DNA of 64,000 nt from an uncultured Paracoccaceae bacterium. Its GTDB lineage: Bacteria; Pseudomonadota; Alphaproteobacteria; Rhodobacterales; Rhodobacteraceae. Shown here in pieces: positions 10,001 through 18,691 of this stretch (the first letter of the stretch is position 1; the number at the start of each line of letters is the position of its first letter). The stretch lies in NCBI GenBank assembly GCA_947496535.1, contig CANMDE010000001.1, positions 62,001 through 126,000 of the forward strand, read 5' to 3'. The translations under genes and the position numbers were made by a program. A model generated the notes under the pieces. That model ran no database searches and was not told the origin of the DNA. It saw only the letters and a list, made by a program, of their open reading frames with translations.

Positions 10001-11283
10001 GCAGCACCGGCATCGTCTAAGGCCAGCCCCGTCGCTGCATATTGCAAACCCGCGGTCGCCTGACCAATCCCGGCACCTTCGCCCTGCGTGATAATACCAC
10101 CGCCATTGAGCGAGATCGTATCCATCGCCAGCCCCGGCCGTTCAAAGCCCTGCACATCGATGTTCGCCGTCCAGTCGTCAGAGGCCGAGGCATCATAGTC
10201 GATACCCACTCGGGCACTATCCACGTATGTGTCCGCCCCACTGATCGGCAACAGGACCGGATCACCATCCGCATGCGCGATCCCGCCGCGCAGCCGCATA
10301 TAGGTGGGCCAGTTGGCACCGTCGAGGCGTAGCGATCCGGTCAACAACAACCGACGGGCATTAAGATTAAAGCGCGAGATATCAAAACCACCATCGGCCA
10401 ATTGCTGTGCCTGCGCCGCCAGCCTGACATTTTCGCCGAAAAAGTCGCGGTAATCAGGAGCGATCAACGGGGCCACATCGCCGCTGATATTCAGATCAAT
10501 CGTGCGGTCACCGTCGGCGGAGGTCAGACCAAATGTCCCCGTGACACGTTCCTGCCCATCACTGGCAAGACTTAGCGTCGCCTCATAACTGTCCAGCGGG
10601 GCGGTACCCTCAATCACCAACCCGACAGAGGGACGGTCCGGCAGATCCAGAAGCCGGGATGTGATCCCGTCAGCTTCTTCATCCAATGTGAGGTTCAATC
10701 CCAGAACATTGGTATCATTGGCATAACTGGCATCAATCGCGAACCGGCCTGCCTTGCCCCCAAGCCGCTCAGCGACAACATTCGCAGCACCACTGCCACC
10801 CGCCAATTCAGCGTTTCCGATCAGGCTGACGGCGATTTCCTCACCCAAAAACTCTTCGGCCAGCTCAATCCGGGCGATATTCAACTCTTCCAGCAGGATA
10901 CTGACGGGCAACTCAGGCAGCGAAAACGACTCCGCTTCGGGCGATGGCGTGCTTTCTTCGGACACCGGGGACCGGGCCACAACGATCCGGCCCGCGCTCA
11001 GTTCTTTGACATCAATCTGCCCCCGTAGAATCGCGGTGCGGTTCCACGACAGAACCAGATCCTCCAGTGTCAGCCAGATACCCTCGCTATCCGCGATGGT
11101 CATCTGCTCAATCGTCGCCTCGGAACTCAACGCGCCCTGAAAGCCCACGACATTGACCTCGCTACCGACACCAGACAGCTTGTCCTCGATCAGATTGGTC
11201 AGATAACCCTCGTCATCCTCTTCCTGCGCCCAAACCAGATGCGGAAGGACGAACAGCGCGCATATGATAAAAAGATATCTCAA
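7033..11283 (-). CDS. tamB: translocation and assembly module protein TamB
   Basis: This very large protein (1416 residues) has an N-terminal signal/anchor (MRYLFIICALFVLPHLVWAQ), a long middle built from repeated beta-strand segments with patterns such as ADITDLNTYDALTGQDLNG, and the C-terminal TamB/DUF490 domain (VRGRLDILQQRFEFTEGSATLQGDFDP at roughly 1250-1276). TamB spans the periplasm and is known to aid outer-membrane protein insertion and phospholipid transport with TamA. Its start overlaps the tamA stop by four bases, so the two are co-translated. The internal repeats around GADLTLQG/GQDLNGAADL suggest expansion of a beta-taco lattice. Length is in the usual range for the family. Confidence 0.92.
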   Translation of the reverse strand: MRYLFIICALFVLPHLVWAQEEDDEGYLTNLIEDKLSGVGSEVNVVGFQGALSSEATIEQMTIADSEGIWLTLEDLVLSWNRTAILRGQIDVKELSAGRIVVARSPVSEESTPSPEAESFSLPELPVSILLEELNIARIELAEEFLGEEIAVSLIGNAELAGGSGAANVVAERLGGKAGRFAIDASYANDTNVLGLNLTLDEEADGITSRLLDLPDRPSVGLVIEGTAPLDSYEATLSLASDGQERVTGTFGLTSADGDRTIDLNISGDVAPLIAPDYRDFFGENVRLAAQAQQLADGGFDISRFNLNARRLLLTGSLRLDGANWPTYMRLRGGIAHADGDPVLLPISGADTYVDSARVGIDYDASASDDWTANIDVQGFERPGLAMDTISLNGGGIITQGEGAGIGQATAGLQYAATGLALDDAGAAEAFGDTISGVFEAQRIEAEPTTIDRFTLTGPGLEMAAEAQIASSDDGFRTQSTIALTAEEIDRFSTLVGQDLGGSASLSILADITPLDGLYNLLFTGQTTNLAVGIDEVDAVLQGSGSLSANAVRDAEGTRLEAFRIKTDAAEITANADITSDTSDASFTANLTDVGLVLDDLSGPATVTGTANRNAEGVVDFDIDGTGPSISLQAAGDVTTLDEGQRIAADLTADITDLNTYDALTGQDLNGAADLTLQGVLTTNDLVFEGDVRAQTQDLGVGISQLDPLIDGTGTITASLARGADNQLSLSDLVVRTDDLSLDASADYAMDGPATADIDLRIPDAAVLDGRLSGPITLQADAARGVDEVTNATIVATGPSADLNADLVIDTPENGYEISGDVDALISRLQPYGAIAGQTIGGSVTLDLSGAVMPDLSAFSADAAVRTQDISIGNTSVDPLLRGSGQLDVNASYDGETLNVSEFRATTPNVTLSGTLDGRGGAGRGQFDARLRDVGLFTDQLSGAATATGTASLDASGNWGIDATGTGPGGITAQASGQVASSNNLDLQLTGSVPLALANGAIDPRRLNGTANFDIGINGPAELSSVSGQITIPQARLAAPTLEQALENINGTITLQNEAAQIDMNAGVSAGGSLAITGPVGLTAPYQADVNVALNNVVVEDPELYETTANGAIGLQGPLQGGAQITGEINLGQVDIQVPSSSVSTLGELPDVTHVGASGAITQTLDRAGVGASDDDDGSSSGSSAGFGLDIDINAPSRIFIRGRGLDAELGGSLNIGGTTNNVIPVGRFELVRGRLDILQQRFEFTEGSATLQGDFDPYIRLVAETETESGTVIDIIVEGPAGEPDINFESSPELPQDEVLSQLIFGRDLSSLSPLQAVQLASAISTLAGKGGGALDSLRSNIGLDDFDVTTDDDGNAALRAGKYLSENVYTDVTINSEGDTEINLNLDVTDEITAKGTVDQEGDSSLGVFFERDY

Positions 11284-13061
11284 AACGCCTGCCCGATCCC
11301 GATATAAACTTCGACGCTTTCGCCTGCGTCGTCGCCGCTCGCTGGCGTGGCGATATCAAGCCTGATTGGCCCGACAGCCGTATTATAGCGCAGCCCAAAG
11401 CCCGCCCCATCATGCCAGTCGCCGTCTTCCAACGGCACCTCGCTCGCGCCGACATATCCCACATCATAAAACCCGACGAGGTCGATGCTATCAGTGACAC
11501 CAACCCGCGTTTCCAACTGCAACCCGGCAAAGGACGTCCCGCCAAGGGTCACGTCCTCGCCATCGATAGTGTCATCAACACCGAGCGACTGATAAGACTG
11601 ACCCCGCACCGTGCTACTACCGCCGGAAAAGAACAGATAATCAGCTGGCGCCTCAGTCACACTGGCGCCGATCACGCTGCCAATCTGGGCGCGGGCGGCA
11701 AAGGTGAACCTATCGTTTTCGTCAAAACTGACATAGGCGCGATTGTCGGAATACAGCTGCGCACCGCTCAATTCGCCATCAATGCTGGCAAACGGTATGG
11801 CTGAGGCATTCAGATAATATCCCCGCGTCGCATTTGTCGGTTCATTACGCTTTTCCAGCGTCGCTTCGACGGGAAGATACAAAAGCGTGTATTCCCGCTC
11901 TTCAATTTCCGTCTCCTCGCGGGCGCGCAGGATGCCGATGCCAGCGTCCAAAGTCAGATCCTCAGTGATGAGGGTCGAGATACCAAATTCCAAAGATACC
12001 TGATCCAACAGATATTCCGGCTCATCCTCGCGGGAAATCTCTGCGTTGATGGTGAAATCGGTATCCGGGCCAAAGGTAGCGGGGCGGGTAAAACTGGCAC
12101 CGAGGCTGTAATCATTGCCGCCCGTGTCACCCCCGATACCCGACGCTTCTGCATCTATCCGCAGCTGCTCTGCACCACCCAAAAAGTTGCGATGCAGCCA
12201 GAACGAAGACACGGTCAGCCCTTCATTCGCGGACACTTCCAGACCAAAGCCAAACCTGCGTGGAATGCGTTCGGCTATCTGTAACGTCGTCGGCAGGGCA
12301 TAGTCAGAGGTGTATAGATCCGCCTCAGTAATCGCCGCACTATCAAATGCACCAGTGTCCCGCAGCCGCTCTTCGGCCTTGTCGATCTCGTTAGGGCTAT
12401 ACACTTCGCCCACCGGCAGACCCGCAATTGCCATGACCCGTTCAGTGCGGACATCTTCATTGCCCTGGATGGTCATGGGGCCAAAGGTCAGCTGCGGGCC
12501 GGGTTCAAGGATTACAACAGCGTCCAGTCTGCGGTCGTCGTGGCGGGCGACGATCTGTTGATTGGCGGTCGATACCTTTGCATGTCCCGCATCGCGCCAC
12601 GCTGTCCGCGCCGTCGAAACCGCCGCCTCGATCCGGCTGGATCGGGCGGTGCGGCCGCTCGCAAATTCCTCCGAGATTTCGGTGCCCGGAGCAAGCGGGC
12701 CAACGCTGGCCTCCCCAAATCTGAACCTTGGGCCAGTTTGGACATTAATGACGATTTCATCAATCTGTTGCGGTGCATCCAGTGGCGCAATACCCGCCGC
12801 CTCGCGACCATCAATTGTGATCGAAATAACCCCGCCATAGTACCCGACGCTATAAAGCGCCGTCAGCAACCGCTTATAGTCGGCGCGTGCGGCAGCCACA
12901 TAGTCCTGCAGAGAACTGGCGTCTTCATCTTCCAATGACAAAAGCAGCGATGCATCGTCCAACGTATCAACATCATTGTCGGAAACCAGACGGACGTCTT
13001 GCGCCAAACCTATCATCGGCCACAAAGACAAAGTGGACAGAGCCACAATCCGTTTCAACAT
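11280..13061 (-). CDS. tamA: outer-membrane assembly protein TamA (BamA-family barrel)
   Basis: The 593-residue product, counted from the ATG at 13061, has a signal peptide (MLKRIVALSTLSLWPMIGLAQ), POTRA domains (for example QGNEDVRTERVMAIAGLPVGEVYSP), and a C-terminal surface-antigen barrel ending in Phe (YIGIGQAF), the usual outer-membrane signature. ATG 13094 is also in frame but would bury the signal peptide. TamA is the outer-membrane partner of TamB, encoded immediately downstream with an ATGA overlap. RGQSYQSLGVDD within the barrel corresponds to the conserved VRGY-type motif of the Omp85 family. The promoter probably lies in the 136 bases up to truA. Confidence 0.9.
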   Translation of the reverse strand: MLKRIVALSTLSLWPMIGLAQDVRLVSDNDVDTLDDASLLLSLEDEDASSLQDYVAAARADYKRLLTALYSVGYYGGVISITIDGREAAGIAPLDAPQQIDEIVINVQTGPRFRFGEASVGPLAPGTEISEEFASGRTARSSRIEAAVSTARTAWRDAGHAKVSTANQQIVARHDDRRLDAVVILEPGPQLTFGPMTIQGNEDVRTERVMAIAGLPVGEVYSPNEIDKAEERLRDTGAFDSAAITEADLYTSDYALPTTLQIAERIPRRFGFGLEVSANEGLTVSSFWLHRNFLGGAEQLRIDAEASGIGGDTGGNDYSLGASFTRPATFGPDTDFTINAEISREDEPEYLLDQVSLEFGISTLITEDLTLDAGIGILRAREETEIEEREYTLLYLPVEATLEKRNEPTNATRGYYLNASAIPFASIDGELSGAQLYSDNRAYVSFDENDRFTFAARAQIGSVIGASVTEAPADYLFFSGGSSTVRGQSYQSLGVDDTIDGEDVTLGGTSFAGLQLETRVGVTDSIDLVGFYDVGYVGASEVPLEDGDWHDGAGFGLRYNTAVGPIRLDIATPASGDDAGESVEVYIGIGQAF

Positions 13062-13197
13062 CAACTGCCCCCAAGCAATCACGCATGTTTTCATTGTAGC
13101 AGCACATGGGGCTGCACAACCATCCCAACACGGTTGGGTCGTAATAACAACCGAACACCAACGCACAACTGCAGACTTGGTTGCATCCCGCTCGAAA

Positions 13198-13968
13198 TCA
13201 GCCGGAAAACGGATTGGTGGGGTAGGTAACGCCCGCGAGATAAAGCCCGTGCGGCGGGCAAACCGGTCCACAAGCGGCGCGATCCCTGGCCACAAGCGCG
13301 GCGGTTACGTCGTCCGGCGTCCATGCTCCGGCACCGACACGTTCCAGTGTACCGACAAAGCTGCGCACCTGATTATGCAGAAACGACCGGGCACGGACAT
13401 GGAACCGATACTCTGTCCCATCATGCCGCTCCACCGTTTCGATATCGAGGGCATCCAGCGTTTTGATGGGGCTTTTCGCCTGACACATCGTAGAGCGGAA
13501 TGTCGTGAAATCATGTTCGCCGATCAACCGGTCGGCAGCAGCCTGCATGGCCTTGGTATCCAGCCCATGATTGATCCGCCACATCTGTCCCGCCTCAAAA
13601 GACAGGGGCGCCCGTCGCGAGATAAGTCGAAACAAATACCGCCGTTCCACCGCGTCAAACCGGGCATGCCAGTCATCTTCAACAGCTGCACAAGCCAAAA
13701 TCGCCACGGGCTCGGGCTTCAGGTGATAATTCAGCGCTTCCGACAAACGAAACGGGTCCCACGCTTTGGCCAGATCACAATGGGCCACCTGTCCCATCGC
13801 ATGAACACCAGCATCCGTGCGCCCGGCTGCTGCAATGGTGTGTTCTCCCGGCTCCAGCTTGGCCAATGCGGCTTCGATCGCGGCCTGCACCGACGGATGG
13901 TCAGTCTGTCGCTGCCACCCTGAAAAGGGCGCACCATCATATTCAACAAGAAGGGCAAAGCGAGGCAT
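13198..13968 (-). CDS. truA: tRNA pseudouridine(38-40) synthase TruA
   Basis: This 256-residue enzyme isomerises uridines 38-40 in the tRNA anticodon arm. The start [21 protein letters not shown] is the standard TruA N-terminus. The catalytic aspartate is in [14 protein letters not shown] (about residues 48-61), and the RNA-binding segment [19 protein letters not shown] is present near the C-terminus. It is transcribed away from ycjX, from which it is separated by 96 bases, and ends 136 bases upstream of tamA on the same strand. Confidence 0.95.
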   Translation of the reverse strand: MPRFALLVEYDGAPFSGWQRQTDHPSVQAAIEAALAKLEPGEHTIAAAGRTDAGVHAMGQVAHCDLAKAWDPFRLSEALNYHLKPEPVAILACAAVEDDWHARFDAVERRYLFRLISRRAPLSFEAGQMWRINHGLDTKAMQAAADRLIGEHDFTTFRSTMCQAKSPIKTLDALDIETVERHDGTEYRFHVRARSFLHNQVRSFVGTLERVGAGAWTPDDVTAALVARDRAACGPVCPPHGLYLAGVTYPTNPFSG

Positions 13969-14064
13969 CCGTTTGGCTTAGGTGGCGTCGGAGGCAAAAT
14001 CAATCCCTACACATCCCGCCAGCCGCGCCCTATCTTTGGGCAAACCGGACGGAAAGGGCAGTTC

Positions 14065-15477
14065 TTGGTTATTGCAACACTTGCTGATCAGATCACGCGC
14101 GGCGTAGGCAGCGTTACCGATACGATCACAGCGCCTTTTTCTGATCCTGTCATCCGTCTGGGTGTCACCGGGCTTTCACGGGCGGGCAAGACCGTATTCA
14201 TCACCTCTCTTGTCGCCAATCTGATGGACCGCGGGCGGATGCCGCAACTCGTGGCCGCTGCCAAGGGCAACATCCGCACGGCCTACCTGCAACCCCAACC
14301 CGATGACACAGTGGCACGATTTCCGTTTGAATCGCATTTGGCCCAGCTCACCGCGCAAGAACCAACATGGCCGGAAGGCACCCAAAGCATCAGCGAATTG
14401 CGCCTGTCCCTTCAGGTTCAACCCACTGGCCTGCTATCCGCTCTCAGCGGCCCACGTGTGGTCCATCTCGATATCGTGGACTACCCCGGCGAATGGCTTC
14501 TCGATCTCGGGCTGCTTGATCAATCTTTCGCCGACTGGTCGGCCCACACGCTGGAACGCGCCGCAAAACGGCCCGGTGGGAGCGATTATCTCGCCCAACT
14601 GCAAGAAACCGACCCAGCCGCCAAACTCGACGAACCAACGGCCCAGCATCTGACGTCAGCCTTTACCGCTCACCTGCAAGCATCCCGCGTTGCAGGTTAC
14701 TCGGACTGCACCCCGGGTCGGTTCCTGCTTCCCGGTGATCTGGCCGGATCGCCAGTGCTAACTTTCGGCCCTCTGCACCCAGACAAATTTCCTCGCGGTT
14801 CGCTCGGGCGCGAATTCGAACGGCGCTTTGAGAGCTACAAACGCAACATAGTAAAGCCTTTCTTCCGCGATCACTTCGCCAAGATCGACCGGCAAATCGT
14901 GCTGGTCGACGTGCTCGGCGCGATCAACGCTGGCCCCGCAGCCGTCGAAGACTTGCGCCAGGCCATGAAGCGCATCCTCACCGCCTTCCGCCCAGGCAGA
15001 AACGCCTTTCTGGCGCGTATTTTCCAAGGGAGACGGATCGACAAAATCCTCTTCGCGGCAACCAAGGCCGACCATCTGCACCACAGCCAGCACGGGCAAC
15101 TGACGGCAATCACACAAGCGCTGCTGCGCGACGCCAAGGATCGGGCTGATTTTGCAGGCGCCGAAACGGCCGCGATGTCCATTGCTGCCCTGCGCACCAC
15201 GGTCGAGGAAACCGTAGACCACCGCGACGGCCTCCTTGAAGTGGTGCGCGGACGGCTTCTTGAAAACGGCAAACAAGCGGCGTTCTACCCCGGTAAGCTT
15301 CCCGACGACCCCAGCCATCTTCTGAACCCTGCGGGGCAGGGGGCGGAAAAATGGCTCGACGCAGATTACGGCATCATGAACTTCGCCCCCGCACCACTCA
15401 CCCTGCGCCCCGGCGATGGCCCCCCGCATATCAGGCTCGACAAAGCGACACAGTTTCTGTTGGGGGACCGGTTATGA
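14065..15477 (+). CDS. ycjX: YcjX-family GTP-binding protein (DUF463)
   Basis: This 470-residue P-loop protein has Walker A in LGVTGLSRAGKTVFITSLVANL (about residues 31-52) and the YcjX signatures VDYPGEWLLDLGLLDQSFADWS and FSEAT-like KILFAATKADHLHHSQH. The likely start is TTG 14065, six bases after GGAAAGGG; no ATG lies before the conserved region. YcjX-type proteins are stress-linked GTPases paired with YcjF/TIGR01620 membrane proteins, and here the stop overlaps the next gene's ATG by four bases. The physiological role of the pair is not established. Confidence 0.85.
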   Translation: MVIATLADQITRGVGSVTDTITAPFSDPVIRLGVTGLSRAGKTVFITSLVANLMDRGRMPQLVAAAKGNIRTAYLQPQPDDTVARFPFESHLAQLTAQEPTWPEGTQSISELRLSLQVQPTGLLSALSGPRVVHLDIVDYPGEWLLDLGLLDQSFADWSAHTLERAAKRPGGSDYLAQLQETDPAAKLDEPTAQHLTSAFTAHLQASRVAGYSDCTPGRFLLPGDLAGSPVLTFGPLHPDKFPRGSLGREFERRFESYKRNIVKPFFRDHFAKIDRQIVLVDVLGAINAGPAAVEDLRQAMKRILTAFRPGRNAFLARIFQGRRIDKILFAATKADHLHHSQHGQLTAITQALLRDAKDRADFAGAETAAMSIAALRTTVEETVDHRDGLLEVVRGRLLENGKQAAFYPGKLPDDPSHLLNPAGQGAEKWLDADYGIMNFAPAPLTLRPGDGPPHIRLDKATQFLLGDRL

Positions 15478-16460
15478 CCAAAGGCCCTATCCTCATCGAT
15501 CTCGAAGACGACGCACCGGCACGACCCGAAGCCGCACCCGCAGTACCAGATGTCATCGATACTCCAAACACCGCGATGCAGCAGGCCGCCATCCTTGCGG
15601 CTAAGAAACCATCACGCCTCGCGCGCTGGTTCTGGTCCGTCGCGCTGTCGCTTGTCACCTTCATGGCAGGGCTTGCGGCATGGGACTACGTCACCGGCCT
15701 GCTGGCCCGTTCACCCATCCTTGGCGGCATCGCGACTGCGCTGATGATTGCGCTGGGCGTGATCCTTTTGGTCATCGCCACTCGTGAACTTGCCGCCTTT
15801 GCCCGTCTGCACAAACTGGACGAGGTGCAGGCCAAAGCCGCTGATGCAATCGCCAACGACGATCTCGGCGCCGCCCGCGAAGTGATCGCGGCCCTGAACA
15901 AACTCTACGACAACCGCGAAGACACCGCATGGGCCCGCGCCGATCTGGCCGAACGTCAGCCGGATATCCTCGACGCCCCCGGCCTCCTCGGCCTCGCCGA
16001 GACGACGCTGCTGCAACCGCTCGACGCACAAGCCCAGCGAGAGGTCGAAGCCGCCGCCCGTCAGGTCGCGACGGTCACGGCCATTGTCCCGCTGGCGCTG
16101 GCTGACGTCTTCACAGCGCTCACGGCCAATCTCCGCATGATCCGCCGAATCGCTGACATCTATGGCGGGCGGTCCGGGGTCTTGGGGGGGTGGCGGCTGA
16201 CGCGCAGTGTCCTGACCCATCTGGTGGCCACCGGTGCAGTCGCCGTCGGGGACGACCTCATCGGATCGGTGGCAGGCGGCGGCGTCCTGTCCAAAGTCTC
16301 ACGCCGCTTCGGTGAGGGTGTCATCAACGGCGCGCTTACGGCCCGCGTCGGAGTCGCAGCCATCGAAGTCTGCCGACCATTGCCATTCCACACGGTCAAA
16401 CGGCCTTCGGTCACGGCCCTTGTCAAACGTGCACTGACGGGACTTTTCGGACGTAGCTAA
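15474..16460 (+). CDS. YcjF-like inner-membrane protein (TIGR01620/DUF697)
   Basis: This 328-residue membrane protein has a charged, Pro-rich N-terminus, two adjacent transmembrane segments (RLARWFWSVALSLVTFMAGL and GGIATALMIALGVILLVIAT, about residues 45-105), a cytoplasmic helical region, and a C-terminal DUF697-type domain (RRFGEGVINGALTARVGVAAIEVCRPLPF). This is the usual partner of YcjX. The start at 15474 overlaps the ycjX stop. The stop lies four bases into the convergent DUF2125 gene. Function is unknown beyond the association. Confidence 0.85.
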   Translation: MTKGPILIDLEDDAPARPEAAPAVPDVIDTPNTAMQQAAILAAKKPSRLARWFWSVALSLVTFMAGLAAWDYVTGLLARSPILGGIATALMIALGVILLVIATRELAAFARLHKLDEVQAKAADAIANDDLGAAREVIAALNKLYDNREDTAWARADLAERQPDILDAPGLLGLAETTLLQPLDAQAQREVEAAARQVATVTAIVPLALADVFTALTANLRMIRRIADIYGGRSGVLGGWRLTRSVLTHLVATGAVAVGDDLIGSVAGGGVLSKVSRRFGEGVINGALTARVGVAAIEVCRPLPFHTVKRPSVTALVKRALTGLFGRS

Positions 16461-17434
16461 CGCAGTCGGGGCGCTTGGCCCAAAGGCAACGGACCCAGTG
16501 AAACAAAACCGTTCTGAAAACTCAGCGGAATCTTCAAGCTATCCTCGCCTTGGGCAAGCGTGGCTGCGACGCGTTCCACCGTGCCGGAAACGCCAGAGTC
16601 AATCACACCCATATTAACAAGCATCTCAACGACCACCCGCCATTCCGTGGTTTCCAGATCAATCCGGCCCGATGGAACACCAAGCTCGTCAATCTGCAAT
16701 GACCCATCGGCGCGGATCACCACGGGATCATAGCGCAGTTCAAAGCGGTTCAGTTTCAGGCTGCGCAATGCTGGCAGCGCGTCTGGTGCAATATGGCGGT
16801 CCAACGGTCGGTCCAGCCCGACATTGGCATCAAGCACAACACCCTCAACCTGACCATTCTCCAACTGCAAGACATCCAGCAAAGCTTGGGGAAGGGCGAT
16901 CTGATCGGTATCAAGATAGACATCATAAAGGTTGCCTCCATCCTCTTGCACCCGGACAGCGGCGAGCATCCGATCCACCCCAGCCGACCACCCGAATTCA
17001 GAAGTCAACGTAGTAGCACCAGCCTCCATCGTTGCCGTCTCCAACGGCATATCGGTACTCACCCCAGCACCCACGCTGGCGCGCAAATCCTCACTTTCGA
17101 CCAAAATGCGCTGGCCCTGCAGCGTGACACTTTGCTGACGGGGCAGAATTGCAATCACCTTGTTGGGTTGATAGCTGAGTGCAAAAAGCTGGGCAAAGGG
17201 GGCAGACCACCCCAGCAGCCCATCGGCCCGGGTCAGTTTGACATCCGTGACGGTGGTATCAAAACGGGACGGAAAACCGCGCGTGTTCAGGTCATCATAA
17301 GAGACCTGCCAGCCCTGATCGCGCAAAGTGGCAATACCATGGGCCGCCGCGCGTTCGACCGCCTGCGCGCCAACAAACCAGTATCCGCTGTAGATCCCGG
17401 CCAGTATAAGCACCAGAAATGTCAGGCGGCGCAT
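16457..17434 (-). CDS. DUF2125-domain protein
   Basis: This 325-residue protein starts with a signal/anchor helix (MRRLTFLVLILAGIYSGYWFVGAQ) and continues as a beta-rich periplasmic domain. The pattern LRDQGWQVSYDDLNTRGFPSRFDTTVTDV (about residues 36-64) is characteristic of DUF2125, a family largely confined to alphaproteobacteria. Its activity is unknown; the fold looks like AsmA/TamB-type lipid-handling repeats, which is inference. The gene converges on the YcjF-like gene, overlapping by four bases. Confidence 0.8.
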   Translation of the reverse strand: MRRLTFLVLILAGIYSGYWFVGAQAVERAAAHGIATLRDQGWQVSYDDLNTRGFPSRFDTTVTDVKLTRADGLLGWSAPFAQLFALSYQPNKVIAILPRQQSVTLQGQRILVESEDLRASVGAGVSTDMPLETATMEAGATTLTSEFGWSAGVDRMLAAVRVQEDGGNLYDVYLDTDQIALPQALLDVLQLENGQVEGVVLDANVGLDRPLDRHIAPDALPALRSLKLNRFELRYDPVVIRADGSLQIDELGVPSGRIDLETTEWRVVVEMLVNMGVIDSGVSGTVERVAATLAQGEDSLKIPLSFQNGFVSLGPLPLGQAPRLR

Positions 17435-17530
17435 GCGAAGTCCTTTGTTGTTTCGGCACCCTTGTCACCTGATCTTGCCGGTTTCTCAAGCAGACAAGAG
17501 AGGCACCGGCAAAAACAAGGGTGAAGTCAT

Positions 17531-18271
17531 CTAGCGGGCATAGTCGGCTCCTTCGGCATCAAGTATCGCCTTCAACTCCGCCAGATGCCTTGCGTCCTGT
17601 TCAGGATAGGCTTCCAATTCCTGCGCCGTCTTTTCGGCCACCGCATCGGATAGAACACGCAAAGGACGACCGGTCTGCAGGGCGCGAATATAGGTCTCGC
17701 AAGCACGTTCAAAGTAATAGAGGCGATTAAACGTCTCCGCGACCGTCCCCCCAATAATCAGGACACCATGATTGCCCATAATCATGACTTTTTTCTTGGG
17801 GTCGGTGAACTGAGCCGCACAGCGCTCCCCCTCATCCTCAAAGGCCAGTCCACCATAGCCATCATCAATCACGTAACGATTGAAGAACGTGCAGCAATTC
17901 TGATCAATCGGGGGCAGATTGCTATCCTCCAGACAGGCCAGCACTGTGGCGAAGATCGAATGCACATGCATCGCACAGCGGGCATTGGGGACAAGACGGT
18001 GAAGACCGCCATGCAAACCCCAGGCGGTTGGGTCAGGGGCATCCGGGCCAGACAACGTATCGGGATCCTCGGCATCCACCACAATCAAATCACTCGCCTT
18101 GATCCGTGCGAAATGCATCTGATTGGGATTCATAAGGAATCTTGTGCCATCATCATTCACGGCAAGGCTGAAGTGGTTCGCCACCCCCTCATGCATATTC
18201 AGCCGCGCGGCCCAGCGAAATGCAGCAGCCAGATCAACACGATCGGCCCAGTGTTCGATATTTGCTTTCAT
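17531..18271 (-). CDS. class II aldolase/adducin-family protein
   Basis: The 246-residue product belongs to the class II (zinc) aldolase/adducin family, acting on phosphorylated or free sugars and related hydroxy-acids. Visible features are GVANHFSLAV near the N-terminus, the zinc-binding HVHSIFATVLAC (about residues 101-112), and GNHGVLIIGGTVAETFNRLYYFERAC (about 172-197), which supplies the remaining metal ligand. The substrate cannot be assigned. The start overlaps the stop of the upstream VOC gene (ATGA), and an oxidoreductase resembling D-galactose dehydrogenase is divergent next door, suggesting a small sugar or sugar-acid locus. Confidence 0.85.
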   Translation of the reverse strand: MKANIEHWADRVDLAAAFRWAARLNMHEGVANHFSLAVNDDGTRFLMNPNQMHFARIKASDLIVVDAEDPDTLSGPDAPDPTAWGLHGGLHRLVPNARCAMHVHSIFATVLACLEDSNLPPIDQNCCTFFNRYVIDDGYGGLAFEDEGERCAAQFTDPKKKVMIMGNHGVLIIGGTVAETFNRLYYFERACETYIRALQTGRPLRVLSDAVAEKTAQELEAYPEQDARHLAELKAILDAEGADYAR

Positions 18272-18636
18272 GGCAGACTCCGAAAGGCTTTGCTGGAAAT
18301 TGAAATCGAATTCTTTGCCGGGTCTTTCGCGTTCGCAAAGCAGTATCCGTCAGCCTTGTGGATACTGCCGAACGCCAACCCATTCTGGCGGGCAGCATCG
18401 CAAAATGCGGGAACATCGGCCACGTCAAAGACCAGTTTGGCGGTGACTTGTCCTTCGCGGACACTTTTCGCCGCCTGATACAGCATCAACCGCGCGCCTC
18501 CGTCCGGATGAACCAATTCGACAATCCTGTCCCCGTCCTCATGCCGCGCCTCAAACCCGAAATGGCGAATATAGAAATCTGTCACCTCCGGGATGTCCTT
18601 GACGTATAGCAGAATGCGGTTCAACTGTGCCGTCAT
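18268..18636 (-). CDS. VOC-superfamily (glyoxalase/dioxygenase fold) protein
   Basis: This 122-residue single-module vicinal-oxygen-chelate protein has the typical opening NRILLYVKDIPEVTDFYIRHFGFEAR, the central GGARLMLYQAAKS and the closing ANAKDPAKNSISISS. Such proteins are metal-dependent lyases, isomerases or dioxygenases, or antibiotic-binding proteins; the specific reaction cannot be told. The stop overlaps the aldolase start, so the two are co-expressed from the 55-base divergent region shared with the oxidoreductase gene. Confidence 0.8.
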   Translation of the reverse strand: MTAQLNRILLYVKDIPEVTDFYIRHFGFEARHEDGDRIVELVHPDGGARLMLYQAAKSVREGQVTAKLVFDVADVPAFCDAARQNGLAFGSIHKADGYCFANAKDPAKNSISISSKAFRSLP

Positions 18637-18691
18637 TGCGGGACCTCCCTGACGACATCAATAACCATCTCCGGATCAAGAGGACAGAGCG

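Noticed and set aside
7371..10319. Several long frames on both strands inside tamB
   Set aside because: They are shadows of the 1416-residue tamB frame, lack starts with ribosome sites and show no family pattern.
13198..13923. Long plus-strand frame over truA
   Set aside because: It mirrors truA codons, whose product has full TruA motifs; the plus-strand product has no recognisable domain.
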